This document shows, one piece after another, positions 1-6,883 of a stretch of DNA of 20,502 bases. Position numbers and translations under genes: made by a program. Origin of the DNA: an uncultured Eubacteriales bacterium (lineage in GTDB: Bacteria > Bacillota > Clostridia > Oscillospirales > Oscillospiraceae); NCBI GenBank assembly GCA_900548615.1, contig URKW01000027.1, forward strand, positions 1 to 20,502, written 5' to 3'. The notes beneath the pieces were generated by a model. The model did no database searches, was not told the DNA's origin, and worked only from the letters and a program-made list of their open reading frames with translations. Position 1 is the stretch's first letter; every line of letters starts with the position of its first letter.

Positions 1-27
1 TATGTTCCGATGAAACAGGCTGTATTT

Positions 28-55
28 GTGGGGTGTTCCAAACGGAATGCCCCAC
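28..55. other. Stem-loop upstream of the tnpW-like gene
   Basis: Two 12-nt arms (28-39 and 44-55) pair fully, with two G-U wobbles in the middle, around an AAAC tetraloop. No T-run follows, so it is not a classical intrinsic terminator on either strand. It may mark the end of an upstream transcript or a protein or RNA structure in the leader of the next gene, whose start is 33 nt downstream. Confidence 0.5.
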
Positions 56-87
56 CAGTCAATTTATGAAAGAGAGGAACTGACTAT

Positions 88-276
88 ATGAAAGAACAGA
101 AATATTCTTATTCACAGCGAATTGGAAAGACAACATTCATCGTAAATGTAAAGCAGTCCGAAAGTGCCAAAAAGCCTTTGAATACGGTGTTTCAAGACAT
201 CTGCAAGCACGAGGTTTTGGGCGATTTCTTTACGGACAAATCATTTAATTTAGAAAATCCACAAAAAGTATCTTGA
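88..276 (+). CDS. TnpW-like small transposon-encoded protein
   Basis: A 62-residue basic protein. The N-terminal segment RIGKTTFIVNVKQSESAKKP resembles the core of the TnpW family, small proteins of about 60 residues carried by Tn1549-like elements with unknown biochemical role. An AGAGAGG ribosome binding site (71-77) lies 10 nt before the ATG. The family call is from memory of the pattern and is moderately sure. The stop codon (274-276) lies at the point where the downstream sequence becomes helicase-derived and much richer in GC, so the last few residues could come from the other side of a deletion junction. It is in a different frame from the helicase remnant, so no fusion protein is made. 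Confidence 0.6.
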   Translation: MKEQKYSYSQRIGKTTFIVNVKQSESAKKPLNTVFQDICKHEVLGDFFTDKSFNLENPQKVS

Positions 277-277
277 C

Positions 278-1909
278 AAACTCGACCCCGAGGGGACGGG
301 CTACCGAGCCAAGACCTGCTTTTCCAAGTTCAACAACCTGCCGGAGCTGATCTCCGTATTCAAAAATGTGGCGGACATCCAAACGGCGGATATGCTGAAC
401 CTGCCCGTGCCGGAGGCACACTACCACAATATTGCCCTGAAACCGTCCGAGTATCAGAAGGAGATGGTAGCGTCACTGGCGGAGCGTGCCGAGCAGGTAC
501 GCAACAAGCAGGTGGACAGCAGCGTGGACAACATGCTGCTGATCACCAACGATGGCCGGAAGCTGGCATTAGACCAGCGGCTCATCAATCCCATGCTGCC
601 CGCCGACCCGGAGAGCAAAGCGGTCAAGTGCGCGGAGACGGTGTTTGACATCTGGCGGCGCACGGCGGAAAAGCACTCCACGCAGATGATCTTCTGTGAC
701 CTGTCTACGCCCAAGGGCGAGGGTGTTTTCAGTGTCTATGATGACATCCGCAGTAAGCTGGTGGAAATGGGCGTGCCGGAAAACGAGATCGCCTATATCC
801 ACGACGCCAAGACGGAGGCGCAGAAAAAAGACCTGTTCGCCAAGGTGCGCGCCGGTCAGGTGCGGGTGCTGTTGGGCAGCACACAGCGCATGGGAGCCGG
901 AACCAACTGCCAGCAGAAGCTGGTGGCATTGCACCATTTGGACTGCCCGTGGCGTCCCGCAGATCTCCAACAGCGGGAGGGGCGCATCATCCGGCAGGGC
1001 AACGAAAATGCCGAGGTGGATATTTACAGTTACGTCACCGAGGGTACATTCGACGCTTACCTCTACCAACTGGTGGAGCGAAAGCAGAAATTCATCGCAC
1101 AGATCATGACCAGCAAGTCGCCGGTGCGCTCTGCTGAGGACGTGGACGATCAGGCCCTCTCCTATGCGGAAATCAAGGCGCTGGCCAGTGGAAACCCTCT
1201 TATTAAAGAGAAAATGGATTTGGATATCGAAGTAACGAAGCTGAAGCTGCTGAAAAGCAGCCACCTCAGCCAGCGGTACGCACTGGAGGATGCCATCAGC
1301 AAGACGTTCCCCAAGTCTCTTGCTGAGACGCAGGAACGTCTCACCGGGTACGGCGCGGATATTGCCGCAGTCAAGGCGCACACCGCGCCTAATGAGGACG
1401 GGTTTTCGCCCATGACGCTGGCGGGTAAGGTCTACACCGAGAAAAAGGCGGCTGGCGCGGAACTGCTGGTGCTATGCCAGAATATGCTGACGCCGGAGGC
1501 GATGCAGATCGGCTCTTACCGCGGACTGACGCTGGAACTGTCCTTTGACAGCTTTTCACAGGAGTACAGGCTGACCATGATCGGGCAGCTGCGCCATGTG
1601 GTGACGCTGGGTACCGATGTGTTCGGCAATATCCAGCGCATGGATAATCTGCTGGAATCGCTGCCTCTCAAGGAGCAGGCTTGCCGGGAAAAGCTGAGTG
1701 ATCTGCATAACCAGCTGGAAACGGCGAAGGTGGAGGTGTTGAAGCCATTTCCGCGTGAGGAGGAGCTGCAAACAAAGCTGGCGCGGTTGGAGGAGCTGAA
1801 CGCCCTGTTGAATATGGACAAGCGTGAGCCGGAGGTCGTAGCCGAAACGGAAGCACCGGATAATAGCCAGCAGTCTCCGACAAGAAAAACGACAGAGTTA
1901 GAAAGGTAG
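278..1909 (+). pseudogene. SNF2-type helicase/methylase, 3' remnant
   Basis: Known: Tn1549-like elements carry a giant protein, about 2000 residues or more, combining a DNA methylase-like part and a superfamily 2 (SNF2-like) helicase, of unproven function. Here only the C-terminal part of about 540 residues is left. Family-like sequence starts near 278 with LDPEGTGYRAKTCFSKF, without an ATG, after an in-frame TAG at 251-253. Seen: the second RecA-like lobe with motif V-like GSTQRMGAGTN and motif VI QREGRIIRQG, the latter carrying the arginine-finger region, then a charged helical C-terminus. The first lobe with Walker A and B and any methylase motif are absent, so ATP hydrolysis is not expected. 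Translation from GTG 368 or an internal ATG is possible but unlikely to give a working enzyme. Confidence 0.8.
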
Positions 1910-1915
1910 GTCGAT

Positions 1916-2320
1916 ATGGGATACCAAGAGAGTTGGTTCTACATAGAACCGCAGCGAAAATTCGAGAAGATGATCCAAGCCTATGAACGGGCAGAGAATT
2001 CCGGCTACTATAAGGTAGCGGGCGCGGAACCGTGGTCAGTGGTGGTACTCAAGCAGCCCTTTGGAGACATTCCGGCAGGCAAGCGGCTGCTGTGGGTGTG
2101 CGGCGACAGGGGCTTTCACTGTGTGGCCGGTGTGTTCGGCGGCGAACTGAAATGCCGGGCGAAGCTCCGCGTCATTCCAATAGAGGAGGTGCTTGATCCG
2201 GACGACCGGCGTCTGGAGGGGCTGAATCTTGACTCCGCCGCTCCCTCCGAAAACGACTATATGCGCCGGTATAGTGTCCAGAACTATGCCTACCGCATGA
2301 GAACAGGACGGGAGCGGTGA
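1916..2320 (+). CDS. Conserved hypothetical protein of Tn1549-like elements
   Basis: A soluble 134-residue protein with no signal peptide or membrane segment. It begins at ATG 1916, only 6 nt after the helicase remnant stops, with GAAAGG at 1901-1906 as ribosome binding site inside the end of the previous frame. The sequence has a mixed alpha/beta look with aromatic motifs (YYKVAGAEPWSVVVL, RLLWVCGDRGFHCVAG) and a charged C-terminus. I do not recognise a domain. Its position, tightly linked behind the helicase gene, suggests it was co-transcribed with that gene and is an element maintenance or accessory factor; this is inference only. Confidence 0.7.
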   Translation: MGYQESWFYIEPQRKFEKMIQAYERAENSGYYKVAGAEPWSVVVLKQPFGDIPAGKRLLWVCGDRGFHCVAGVFGGELKCRAKLRVIPIEEVLDPDDRRLEGLNLDSAAPSENDYMRRYSVQNYAYRMRTGRER

Positions 2321-2326
2321 AATAGT

Positions 2327-2355
2327 TTGACAGCAAATGCAGGCTTTGTTATAGT
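2327..2355 (+). promoter_or_regulatory. Strong sigma-A type promoter
   Basis: TTGACA (2327-2332), a 17-nt spacer and TATAGT (2350-2355), near consensus, with a start expected around 2362. It follows directly on the stop of the upstream gene. The next thing downstream is not a gene with a ribosome binding site but a terminator 40 nt further on. The 12-mer TTTGACAGCAAA spanning its -35 box also occurs at 4523 and 6825. Confidence 0.65.
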
Positions 2356-2361
2356 GCTCAT

Positions 2362-2434
2362 GGTGATCGTGCTGCATATGCTTGTGGGGCGTGCAGCCGA
2401 AAAAGGGAACTTCCGCATAGAAGTTCCCTTTTTC
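2362..2434 (+). ncRNA. Candidate small RNA of about 73 nt
   Basis: This is the span between the predicted start of the consensus promoter at 2327-2355 and the end of the perfect terminator stem at 2399-2434. There is no ribosome binding site. A 29-codon frame (ATG 2360 to TAG 2449) would start before the predicted transcript start and run through the terminator stem, so it is unlikely to be translated. No known RNA family is recognised. The existence of the transcript is inferred only from promoter and terminator. Confidence 0.4.
2399..2434. terminator. Bidirectional intrinsic terminator
   Basis: Perfect 14-bp inverted repeat (2399-2412 with 2421-2434) around the 8-nt loop CCGCATAG. The stem begins with A5 and ends with T5, so it can terminate transcription on both strands. 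It separates the helicase/hypothetical module from the AT-richer cargo genes. Confidence 0.8.
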
Positions 2435-2634
2435 ACGAAAGAAAAATAGGGAACAAAACAGTCACTTATTGATGCAAAAAGTTCCCTAATTGGAAAGAGT
2501 GGAATCTCCTAAAAAAGCACATGATACAAGGAGCGTGTGCAGGTAAGACATGGACTTGTGCACATTGAGAATGCAGAGGCTACTTGTTTTTTGACCTCAA
2601 CTGTGGTAAACTACTTATGAAATGAGGAATGGTG
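2435..2634 (+). promoter_or_regulatory. AT-rich leader of the GNAT-like operon, with inverted repeat
   Basis: About 200 bases without a gene. TAGGGAAC (2447-2454) and GTTCCCTA (2481-2488) form an 8-bp inverted repeat 26 nt apart. The same GGGAAC/GTTCCC words also form the adjacent terminator, so the box occurs four times in 90 bases and could be an operator. A possible promoter for the next operon has TTGACC at 2591-2596 and a weak TTATGA at 2615-2620 (18-nt spacer). Transcription would then begin very close to the start codon, so this promoter is uncertain. Confidence 0.35.
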
Positions 2635-3174
2635 ATGTTGAATCTATTTGTTTTGGAGTATGCGACCAATGCAAAAATTCCGGCAGTCGTAAAGGATGCG
2701 ACGGAACAGGATTTGATGGCAACAAAGAATTGGCAAACTGCGTGGACAACTCCTTATGCGAAACAATTACCCAACAAGGTCGCCTTGCACCGCATGGACA
2801 ATGATGAATTGTTGGGCCTGATGTCATATGAGTTGGATGAGGATGGCTTAGCCGTTGAAATCCTTTATCTTGAAAATGCACGTCATAGCAATGCAAATCT
2901 TCTTCATTTAGAAGGTGGATCAAAAAAGTACTTCGGCATTGCAAAAGCACTGTTTGCTTATGCAATACAGATTTCACTGGACGAGGGATTTGATGGCATT
3001 TTGATATTCAAAGCGAAAACCAGTGAGCTACTGGACTACTACATGAACAACTTTGGTGCGCGGCAGGTTGCATCATATGATCCGTTTCGCTTGGTAATAT
3101 GGGAGGATGCCGCAGCAACTATTCTATCAGATTTTATTACGGAGGTGCGTGACAATGGATCAGAAAGAGCTTGA
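2635..3174 (+). CDS. GNAT-fold-like protein (putative acetyltransferase)
   Basis: A protein of about 179 residues. Start ATG 2635 is preferred because GAGG at 2624-2627 sits 7 nt upstream; ATG 2629 in the same frame is the alternative. The C-terminal half has the rhythm of a GNAT fold: a beta strand (AVEILYLENA), a helix with GGSKKYFGIAKALFAYAIQISLDEGFDG where the acyl-CoA loop would be, a strand (GILIFKAK), and LLDYYMNNFGARQV, which matches the usual helix followed by strand ending of GNATs. The typical Q/RxxGxG/A loop is degenerate, so catalysis is uncertain. It overlaps the next gene by 20 nt and shares its operon. GNAT toxins with partner antitoxins are known, but that role is only a guess here. 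The genes are AT-richer than their surroundings, which suggests separate acquisition. Confidence 0.5.
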   Translation: MLNLFVLEYATNAKIPAVVKDATEQDLMATKNWQTAWTTPYAKQLPNKVALHRMDNDELLGLMSYELDEDGLAVEILYLENARHSNANLLHLEGGSKKYFGIAKALFAYAIQISLDEGFDGILIFKAKTSELLDYYMNNFGARQVASYDPFRLVIWEDAAATILSDFITEVRDNGSERA

Positions 3175-3376
3175 ATATCTTCGGCGCATAGAAGATCACG
3201 CCGCCCAAACAGGGTGGGTCGCGCCGCTTACACAGGAAGATAAGGCGTATTTTGCCTATCTGCGACAGGTCAGCAAGCGTTACAATATCAATATGTCCAA
3301 GGCGAACAGACTGGAGTATGATTTTGTGATTCGTGTTGCAGAGAGTGAATTTTATCTCCAGAAAGCCAATGCGTAA
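3155..3376 (+). CDS. Small 73-residue protein, partner of the GNAT-like gene
   Basis: It starts at ATG 3155 with GGAGG (3141-3145) upstream, inside the last codons of the GNAT-like gene, so the two are translationally coupled. The protein is charged and predicted mostly helical (MDQKELEYLRRIEDHAAQTG at the N-terminus; SKRYNINMSKANRLEYDFVI further on). The second part could be a short helix-turn-helix-like segment, but no domain is recognised. Stop at 3374-3376 is followed 20 nt later by a strong terminator, so it ends the operon. An antitoxin or regulator role would fit the arrangement but is unproven. Confidence 0.55.
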   Translation: MDQKELEYLRRIEDHAAQTGWVAPLTQEDKAYFAYLRQVSKRYNINMSKANRLEYDFVIRVAESEFYLQKANA

Positions 3377-3396
3377 CAAGCAAAAATAATTCTATG

Positions 3397-3427
3397 AAAA
3401 AGCGTAGGCAAGTGCCTGCGCTTTTTT
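3397..3427 (+). terminator. Intrinsic terminator of the GNAT-like operon
   Basis: Arms 3397-3410 and 3413-3426 pair over 14 positions with one G-U wobble, beginning with A5 and ending with T6. The nominal loop is AG; in practice the top pair or two will open. It isolates the two-gene cargo operon from the primase-like gene. Confidence 0.8.
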
Positions 3428-3440
3428 GCGTACACAGGGC

Positions 3441-3504
3441 TTTCCGCCAACTGTCGGATCAGATTTCCGCCAATCGTCGGAAAAATATTTCGCCAATCAT
3501 CGGG
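3441..3504 (+). repeat. Three iteron-like direct repeats before the primase-like gene
   Basis: Copies at 3441-3458, 3464-3481 and 3488-3504 follow the pattern TTTCCGCCAAnnGTCGG(A). The first two differ by a two-base swap; the third has lost one C and reads ATCGGG at the end. Starts are 23 and 24 nt apart, about two helical turns, so a protein could bind all three on one face. Copy 2 also has TTTCCG/CGGAAA dyad symmetry. They end at the ribosome binding site of the following gene, so they may be an operator or a replication-linked binding array. Confidence 0.65.
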
Positions 3505-3521
3505 AAAGGAGGTGATGTTCT

Positions 3522-4454
3522 ATGCCGTTTATTCCACCAGAGCAGTTAGCCCGTGCCCGCGAGATGGATCTGCTGACCTATCTGCGGTGCTGTGAGCCGG
3601 AGGAACTGGTCAGCGCAGGCGGCAACACCTACGCTACCAGAAGCCATGACAGCCTAAAAATTTCCAACGGGAAATGGTACTGGTGGTCGCGTGGCGTCGG
3701 CGGAAGTAATGCGCTGGACTACCTGACCACTGTGCGGGAGCTGCCGCTGCCGGACGCTGTGCAGCGCATCCTAAATGCTGCCGGTGCGCCGCTGGCAGAA
3801 GTACCTCGCAGCAAAGCACACACAACGAAAATATTCTCTTTACCGCCCAAACACGCCGACAACCGGCGTGTTTTTTCATACCTCCATGGCCGCGGCATTG
3901 ATCCGGAGATCATCAACCACTGCATCAAGCATGGCCTACTCTATGAATCGGCGCAGCATCACAACTGCGTATTCGTGGGCTTTACTGGTGACAGACCGGC
4001 CTACGCCATGCAGCGGGGAACGCTGCAAGAAAAGCGGTTTGTAGGCGAGGTGACCGGCAGCGACAAGCGATACTCTTTTGCTGTGCCGGTGACGCCGGGC
4101 GACAGTGCAACGCTGTGTCTTTTCGAGAGCGCCATTGACGCCCTCTCCTACCTGACGCTGCTGAAGCAGCGGGGACGGGACTGGCGCAAGGCCAATACAC
4201 TGTCGCTGGGCGGCATCTCCGGCGAGGGTGTGAAACGATTGCCACCGGCACTCTCACGGTACTTGAAAGCAGCACCCCACATATCCCGTCTCGTGCTGTG
4301 CCTGGACAATGACGCGCCGGGGCGGGTAGCGGCAGCGTCCTTGCGGGAGCTGCTGGAGGGCTATGAGGTCATCGACAAGCCACCGGCGCAGGGCAAGGAC
4401 TACAATGACCTGCTGCGGTATCGGCACTGCGCCCAGCGCGGCGAAGCCCGCTGA
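3522..4454 (+). CDS. Toprim/DUF3991 domain protein (primase-like)
   Basis: A 310-residue protein beginning at ATG 3522 behind an almost perfect ribosome binding site (AAAGGAGGTGAT, 3505-3516). The N-terminal half resembles the DUF3991 region of element-borne primase-like proteins, with a conserved aromatic stretch near residue 52 (KWYWWSRGVGGS). The C-terminal half is a Toprim fold: FESAIDALSYL places the catalytic glutamate at about residue 202, and LVLCLDNDAPGR supplies the DxD metal ligands at D262 and D264. It lacks a recognisable full primase catalytic region or helicase, so it may act with other proteins in lagging-strand priming after transfer or in element replication. The iteron-like repeats upstream support a link to replication. 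It ends about 20 nt before the oriT region. Confidence 0.8.
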   Translation: MPFIPPEQLARAREMDLLTYLRCCEPEELVSAGGNTYATRSHDSLKISNGKWYWWSRGVGGSNALDYLTTVRELPLPDAVQRILNAAGAPLAEVPRSKAHTTKIFSLPPKHADNRRVFSYLHGRGIDPEIINHCIKHGLLYESAQHHNCVFVGFTGDRPAYAMQRGTLQEKRFVGEVTGSDKRYSFAVPVTPGDSATLCLFESAIDALSYLTLLKQRGRDWRKANTLSLGGISGEGVKRLPPALSRYLKAAPHISRLVLCLDNDAPGRVAAASLRELLEGYEVIDKPPAQGKDYNDLLRYRHCAQRGEAR

Positions 4455-4476
4455 TCTCTTTTTTCGGCGCGGCCTG

Positions 4477-4563
4477 AACTGCAACACAGCCGGAGGCTGC
4501 GTTGCAGTTGCAAGCATAGCATTTTGACAGCAAAACGCGCTTGTTAAGGGGCGAAAGCCCCCT
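4477..4563 (+). other. oriT: Probable origin of transfer (oriT)
   Basis: The only non-coding gap in the relaxase module. Arms 4477-4491 and 4495-4509 form a 15-bp inverted repeat with one mismatch around the 3-nt loop GGA. It is followed by TTTTGACAGCAAAACGCGC and a GGGGC-GAAA-GCCCC hairpin near 4548-4561. Known: in MOBP systems the oriT carries an inverted repeat next to the nick site and often lies just upstream of mobC and the relaxase gene, as here. The exact nick site cannot be read from the sequence. Although TTGACA (4524-4529) looks like a -35 box, no -10 box follows at proper spacing. Confidence 0.6.
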
Positions 4564-4593
4564 AAGACCCCCATTCAATAAAAGGAAGTGACG

Positions 4594-4902
4594 ATGATGA
4601 GAGAAACCGCCAAGCGGCTTTCGCTGCGGCTGAACGGCAGCGAGTACGCACACCTGAAAGTGCTGGCAGAGGGCTGCGGCATGAAGCTGGAGCCTACGCT
4701 GCGGCAGCTTATTTTAGGTGCGGAGTTGCGGTCAAGGCCGCCTGATGAAATAGCTGCGCTATTGCGGCAGCTATCCGCCATAGGCAACAATATCAACCAG
4801 ATCGCAAAGGTGGCCAATGCCAGCGGCTTTGTCCGCATGGAGGATGTGGAGCATATCAAGTCCATGCAGAAAATGCTTTTACAGGCCGTGAAAAGGCTGT
4901 GA
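4594..4902 (+). CDS. mobC: MobC-family relaxosome accessory protein
   Basis: A protein of about 102 residues. ATG 4594 is chosen over GTG 4588 because AAAGGA (4581-4586) is 7 nt upstream; ATG 4597 is equally possible. The N-terminus (AKRLSLRLNGSEYAHLKVLAEGCGM) looks like a ribbon-helix-helix DNA-binding region, and the C-terminal motif IGNNINQIAKVANASG is the signature of the bacterial mobilisation protein family (MobC, PF05713). Known role: binds oriT, helps melt the nick region and recruits the relaxase. Its stop is 1 nt before the relaxase ATG, so the two are co-translated. Confidence 0.88.
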   Translation: MMRETAKRLSLRLNGSEYAHLKVLAEGCGMKLEPTLRQLILGAELRSRPPDEIAALLRQLSAIGNNINQIAKVANASGFVRMEDVEHIKSMQKMLLQAVKRL

Positions 4903-4903
4903 C

Positions 4904-6244
4904 ATGGCTTACACAAAGGTGTTTGCCATTCGCAGGCGGCTGGATGACCGTATCGATTATGTTGTCAATGGTGAAAAGACCGCACTGGACGCTGGTATTA
5001 CTTACGCCACAAATCCAGAGAAAACGGAACAGCATTTCTTTACGTCTGCCATTAACTGCGGAAGCTGTGAAACCGCCTATGCCGAGATGCAGGAGACAAA
5101 GCAGCGGTTCGGCAGGCTGGGCGGCGTGGTGGGGTATCACTTCATCCAGTCCTTTGTGCCCGGCGAGGTGACACCGGAGCAGGCCCACGCCATCGGCGTG
5201 GCCTTTGCCCAGCGTCTGTTTGGCGACCGCTATGAGGTGGTCGTCGGCACCCACTTGGATAAAGCCCATCTCCACAATCATGTGGTGGTGAATTCCGTGT
5301 CTTTCGTGGATGGCAAAAAATATCATTCCAGCCCCGGCAGCTACTATTTTGACGTGCGAAGCACATCGGACGCCCTGTGCCGTGAAAACGACCTGTCCGT
5401 GATCGCACCACAGGGCAAGGGTAAGCACTACGCCGAATGGAAGGCGGAGAACGCAGGCAAGCCCACCATCCGCAGCGTCGTTCGCGCTGACATTGACAGT
5501 ATCATTGCGGAAGCGTATACATACGATACCTTTCTGATGCTTCTGCGGCGGCGTGGATATGTGGTGCAGAACAACCCCAACCGCAAGTATGTGACCGTGC
5601 TGCCACCGGGCGGCAAGCGGGCGATCCGGCTGGATAGCCTGGGCGATGGTTACACGGAGCAGGACATTCGCAGGCGGCTGGCAACCCAGCGGGAAGGCGG
5701 CGCACAGACTGTGCCTGACCTCCCGCATAAGACCAAGCGCTACCGCATCAAAGGGAAACGACCTGCCGGGCCGAAAAGAAAAATCACTGGCTTTTACGCG
5801 CTCTATCTCAGGTATCTCTATCTGCTGCGAGGGACACACCGGAAGAAGCACTTCCGGCGCGTTCCTTTTTCCATGCGGCAGGAGATCGTGCGGCTGGAAC
5901 GGTATGAGCGGCAGTTTCGCTATCTGTGGTCGAATCATATCACCACGGCGGAGGAACTTACCGCCCGTACCGGCGAACTGGAGTGCGAGATCGAAGCAGG
6001 CGTCATACAGCGAAAACCACTTTATCAGGAAAGGAGGCGAGCCACGGATGAGGAAAGCAAAGCACGGTGCAGCGCCGAGATTGACCGGCAGACTGCCTCC
6101 CTGCGGGAGAAGCGCAGGGAATTGGCCCTGTGCCGCAGGATATTGGCGGATGTGCCGCAGATATCCGAACAGCTACAGCAGGCGGAAGCCGAACAACAGG
6201 AACAAGTGAGAAAGGAGGAACGCAAACGTGAGTACCAGCGGTGA
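4904..6244 (+). CDS. mobA: MOBP-type relaxase (MobA/VirD2 family)
   Basis: A 446-residue nickase that would cut oriT, stay bound to the 5' end and pilot the strand through the channel. Motif I: Y19 within RIDYVVNGEKT is the probable nucleophile. Motif III: HLDKAHLHNHVVVN, with H117, D119, H122, H124 and H126 available to bind the metal; H79 lies between them. After the relaxase domain (about residues 1-200) the C-terminal half is basic and helical with coiled-coil character and ends in a Glu/Gln-rich tail. It lacks an obvious helicase or primase fusion. Start ATG 4904; the end overlaps pcfB by 17 nt. Confidence 0.92.
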   Translation: MAYTKVFAIRRRLDDRIDYVVNGEKTALDAGITYATNPEKTEQHFFTSAINCGSCETAYAEMQETKQRFGRLGGVVGYHFIQSFVPGEVTPEQAHAIGVAFAQRLFGDRYEVVVGTHLDKAHLHNHVVVNSVSFVDGKKYHSSPGSYYFDVRSTSDALCRENDLSVIAPQGKGKHYAEWKAENAGKPTIRSVVRADIDSIIAEAYTYDTFLMLLRRRGYVVQNNPNRKYVTVLPPGGKRAIRLDSLGDGYTEQDIRRRLATQREGGAQTVPDLPHKTKRYRIKGKRPAGPKRKITGFYALYLRYLYLLRGTHRKKHFRRVPFSMRQEIVRLERYERQFRYLWSNHITTAEELTARTGELECEIEAGVIQRKPLYQERRRATDEESKARCSAEIDRQTASLREKRRELALCRRILADVPQISEQLQQAEAEQQEQVRKEERKREYQR

Positions 6245-6800
6245 GACTGCCGATCTGGTGGTGAAAGAGAGTATCCAGATCACAGAAAGCGCCGTAAAGC
6301 TGGCGGGGCTGGGTGCCAAGAATCTGGCGGCGCTGCTGATCGCCATTGCCAAGGATAACCCGAAGCTGGCCGGAAAGACAGGTTTGAAGCGGCTGATCCA
6401 GGACGGCGAGGAGCTGACCATTTTCTCCATTAAGCAGGACGATTTGAAAGGCTTTCAGATGGAAAGCAAGCGCTATGGGGTGCTGTTCTATCCCATCGTC
6501 AATAAGGTGGAGAAAACCGGCACAGTGGAGATCATGGCCAAGGCCAAGGATGCCAAGCAGATCAACCGTATCTTTGAGCGGATGGGCTACCCAGCGCCCG
6601 TGCAGAGTGACGCAAGAAAACAACGGCCCCGCGCTCCGTCCGAGAACAGCTTCAGGGAGCGCGGGAGTGGTGCCAGAACCTCTACCGAGATGGATAAGCC
6701 CTCTGTGCGGGAAAAAGTCAAGGCGCTGAAAGCCGAGCTGGAAGCCGCCAGACGGAGAGAGCCCGTCATCCCGGTCAAGGAAAACGATCTGGCAAAATGA
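6228..6800 (+). CDS. pcfB: PcfB-family (DUF3801) conjugation protein
   Basis: A 190-residue protein starting at GTG 6228 behind AAAGGAGG, inside the relaxase 3' end. The DUF3801 pattern is clear (VKLAGLGAKNLAALLIAIAKDNPKLAGKTGLKRL, then FYPIVNKVEKTGTVEIMAKAKDAKQINRIFERMGY). The C-terminal tail is charged and proline/arginine rich. Known: PcfB of plasmid pCF10 is a relaxosome or substrate-adaptor factor that binds the VirD4-like coupling protein PcfC. In related elements the virD4 gene usually follows directly; here a surface-protein operon of about 5.8 kb stands between the two. Confidence 0.85.
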   Translation: MSTSGETADLVVKESIQITESAVKLAGLGAKNLAALLIAIAKDNPKLAGKTGLKRLIQDGEELTIFSIKQDDLKGFQMESKRYGVLFYPIVNKVEKTGTVEIMAKAKDAKQINRIFERMGYPAPVQSDARKQRPRAPSENSFRERGSGARTSTEMDKPSVREKVKALKAELEAARRREPVIPVKENDLAK

Positions 6801-6825
6801 AGCTGCGCTGGCGGCAGGCAAAATT

Positions 6826-6854
6826 TTGACAGCAAATGGCTGCGGCTTCATAAT
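6826..6854 (+). promoter_or_regulatory. Promoter of the surface-pilus operon
   Basis: TTGACA (6826-6831), a 17-nt spacer and CATAAT (6849-6854), one base from consensus, giving a start near 6861 and a leader of about 22 nt before the lipoprotein gene. The -35 region shares ATTTTGACAGCAAA with the oriT region and TTTGACAGCAAA with the promoter at 2327. This promoter could drive the lipoprotein, adhesin, pilin, sortase and virD4 genes. Confidence 0.6.
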
Positions 6855-6883
6855 GATGTCATCTGAAAGGAAAGGATGATACC

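Noticed and set aside
1..87. Element end or att site at the window start
   Set aside because: Only a stem-loop is present, with no direct repeat or recombinase gene nearby to support an attachment site.
2360..2449. 29-codon open frame over the terminator after the 2327 promoter
   Set aside because: No ribosome binding site, start at or before the predicted transcript start, and the frame runs through the terminator stem.
3441..3504. CRISPR array
   Set aside because: Only three degenerate copies with gaps of 5-6 nt, too short for spacers; iteron-like repeats fit better.
4524..4552. Promoter for mobC at the oriT TTGACA box
   Set aside because: The hexamer 17 nt downstream is AGGGGC and no TATAAT-like box lies at 16-18 nt.
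4856..5938. 360-codon minus-strand frame opposite the relaxase
   Set aside because: Shadow of the relaxase gene, whose catalytic motifs are intact in the plus frame.
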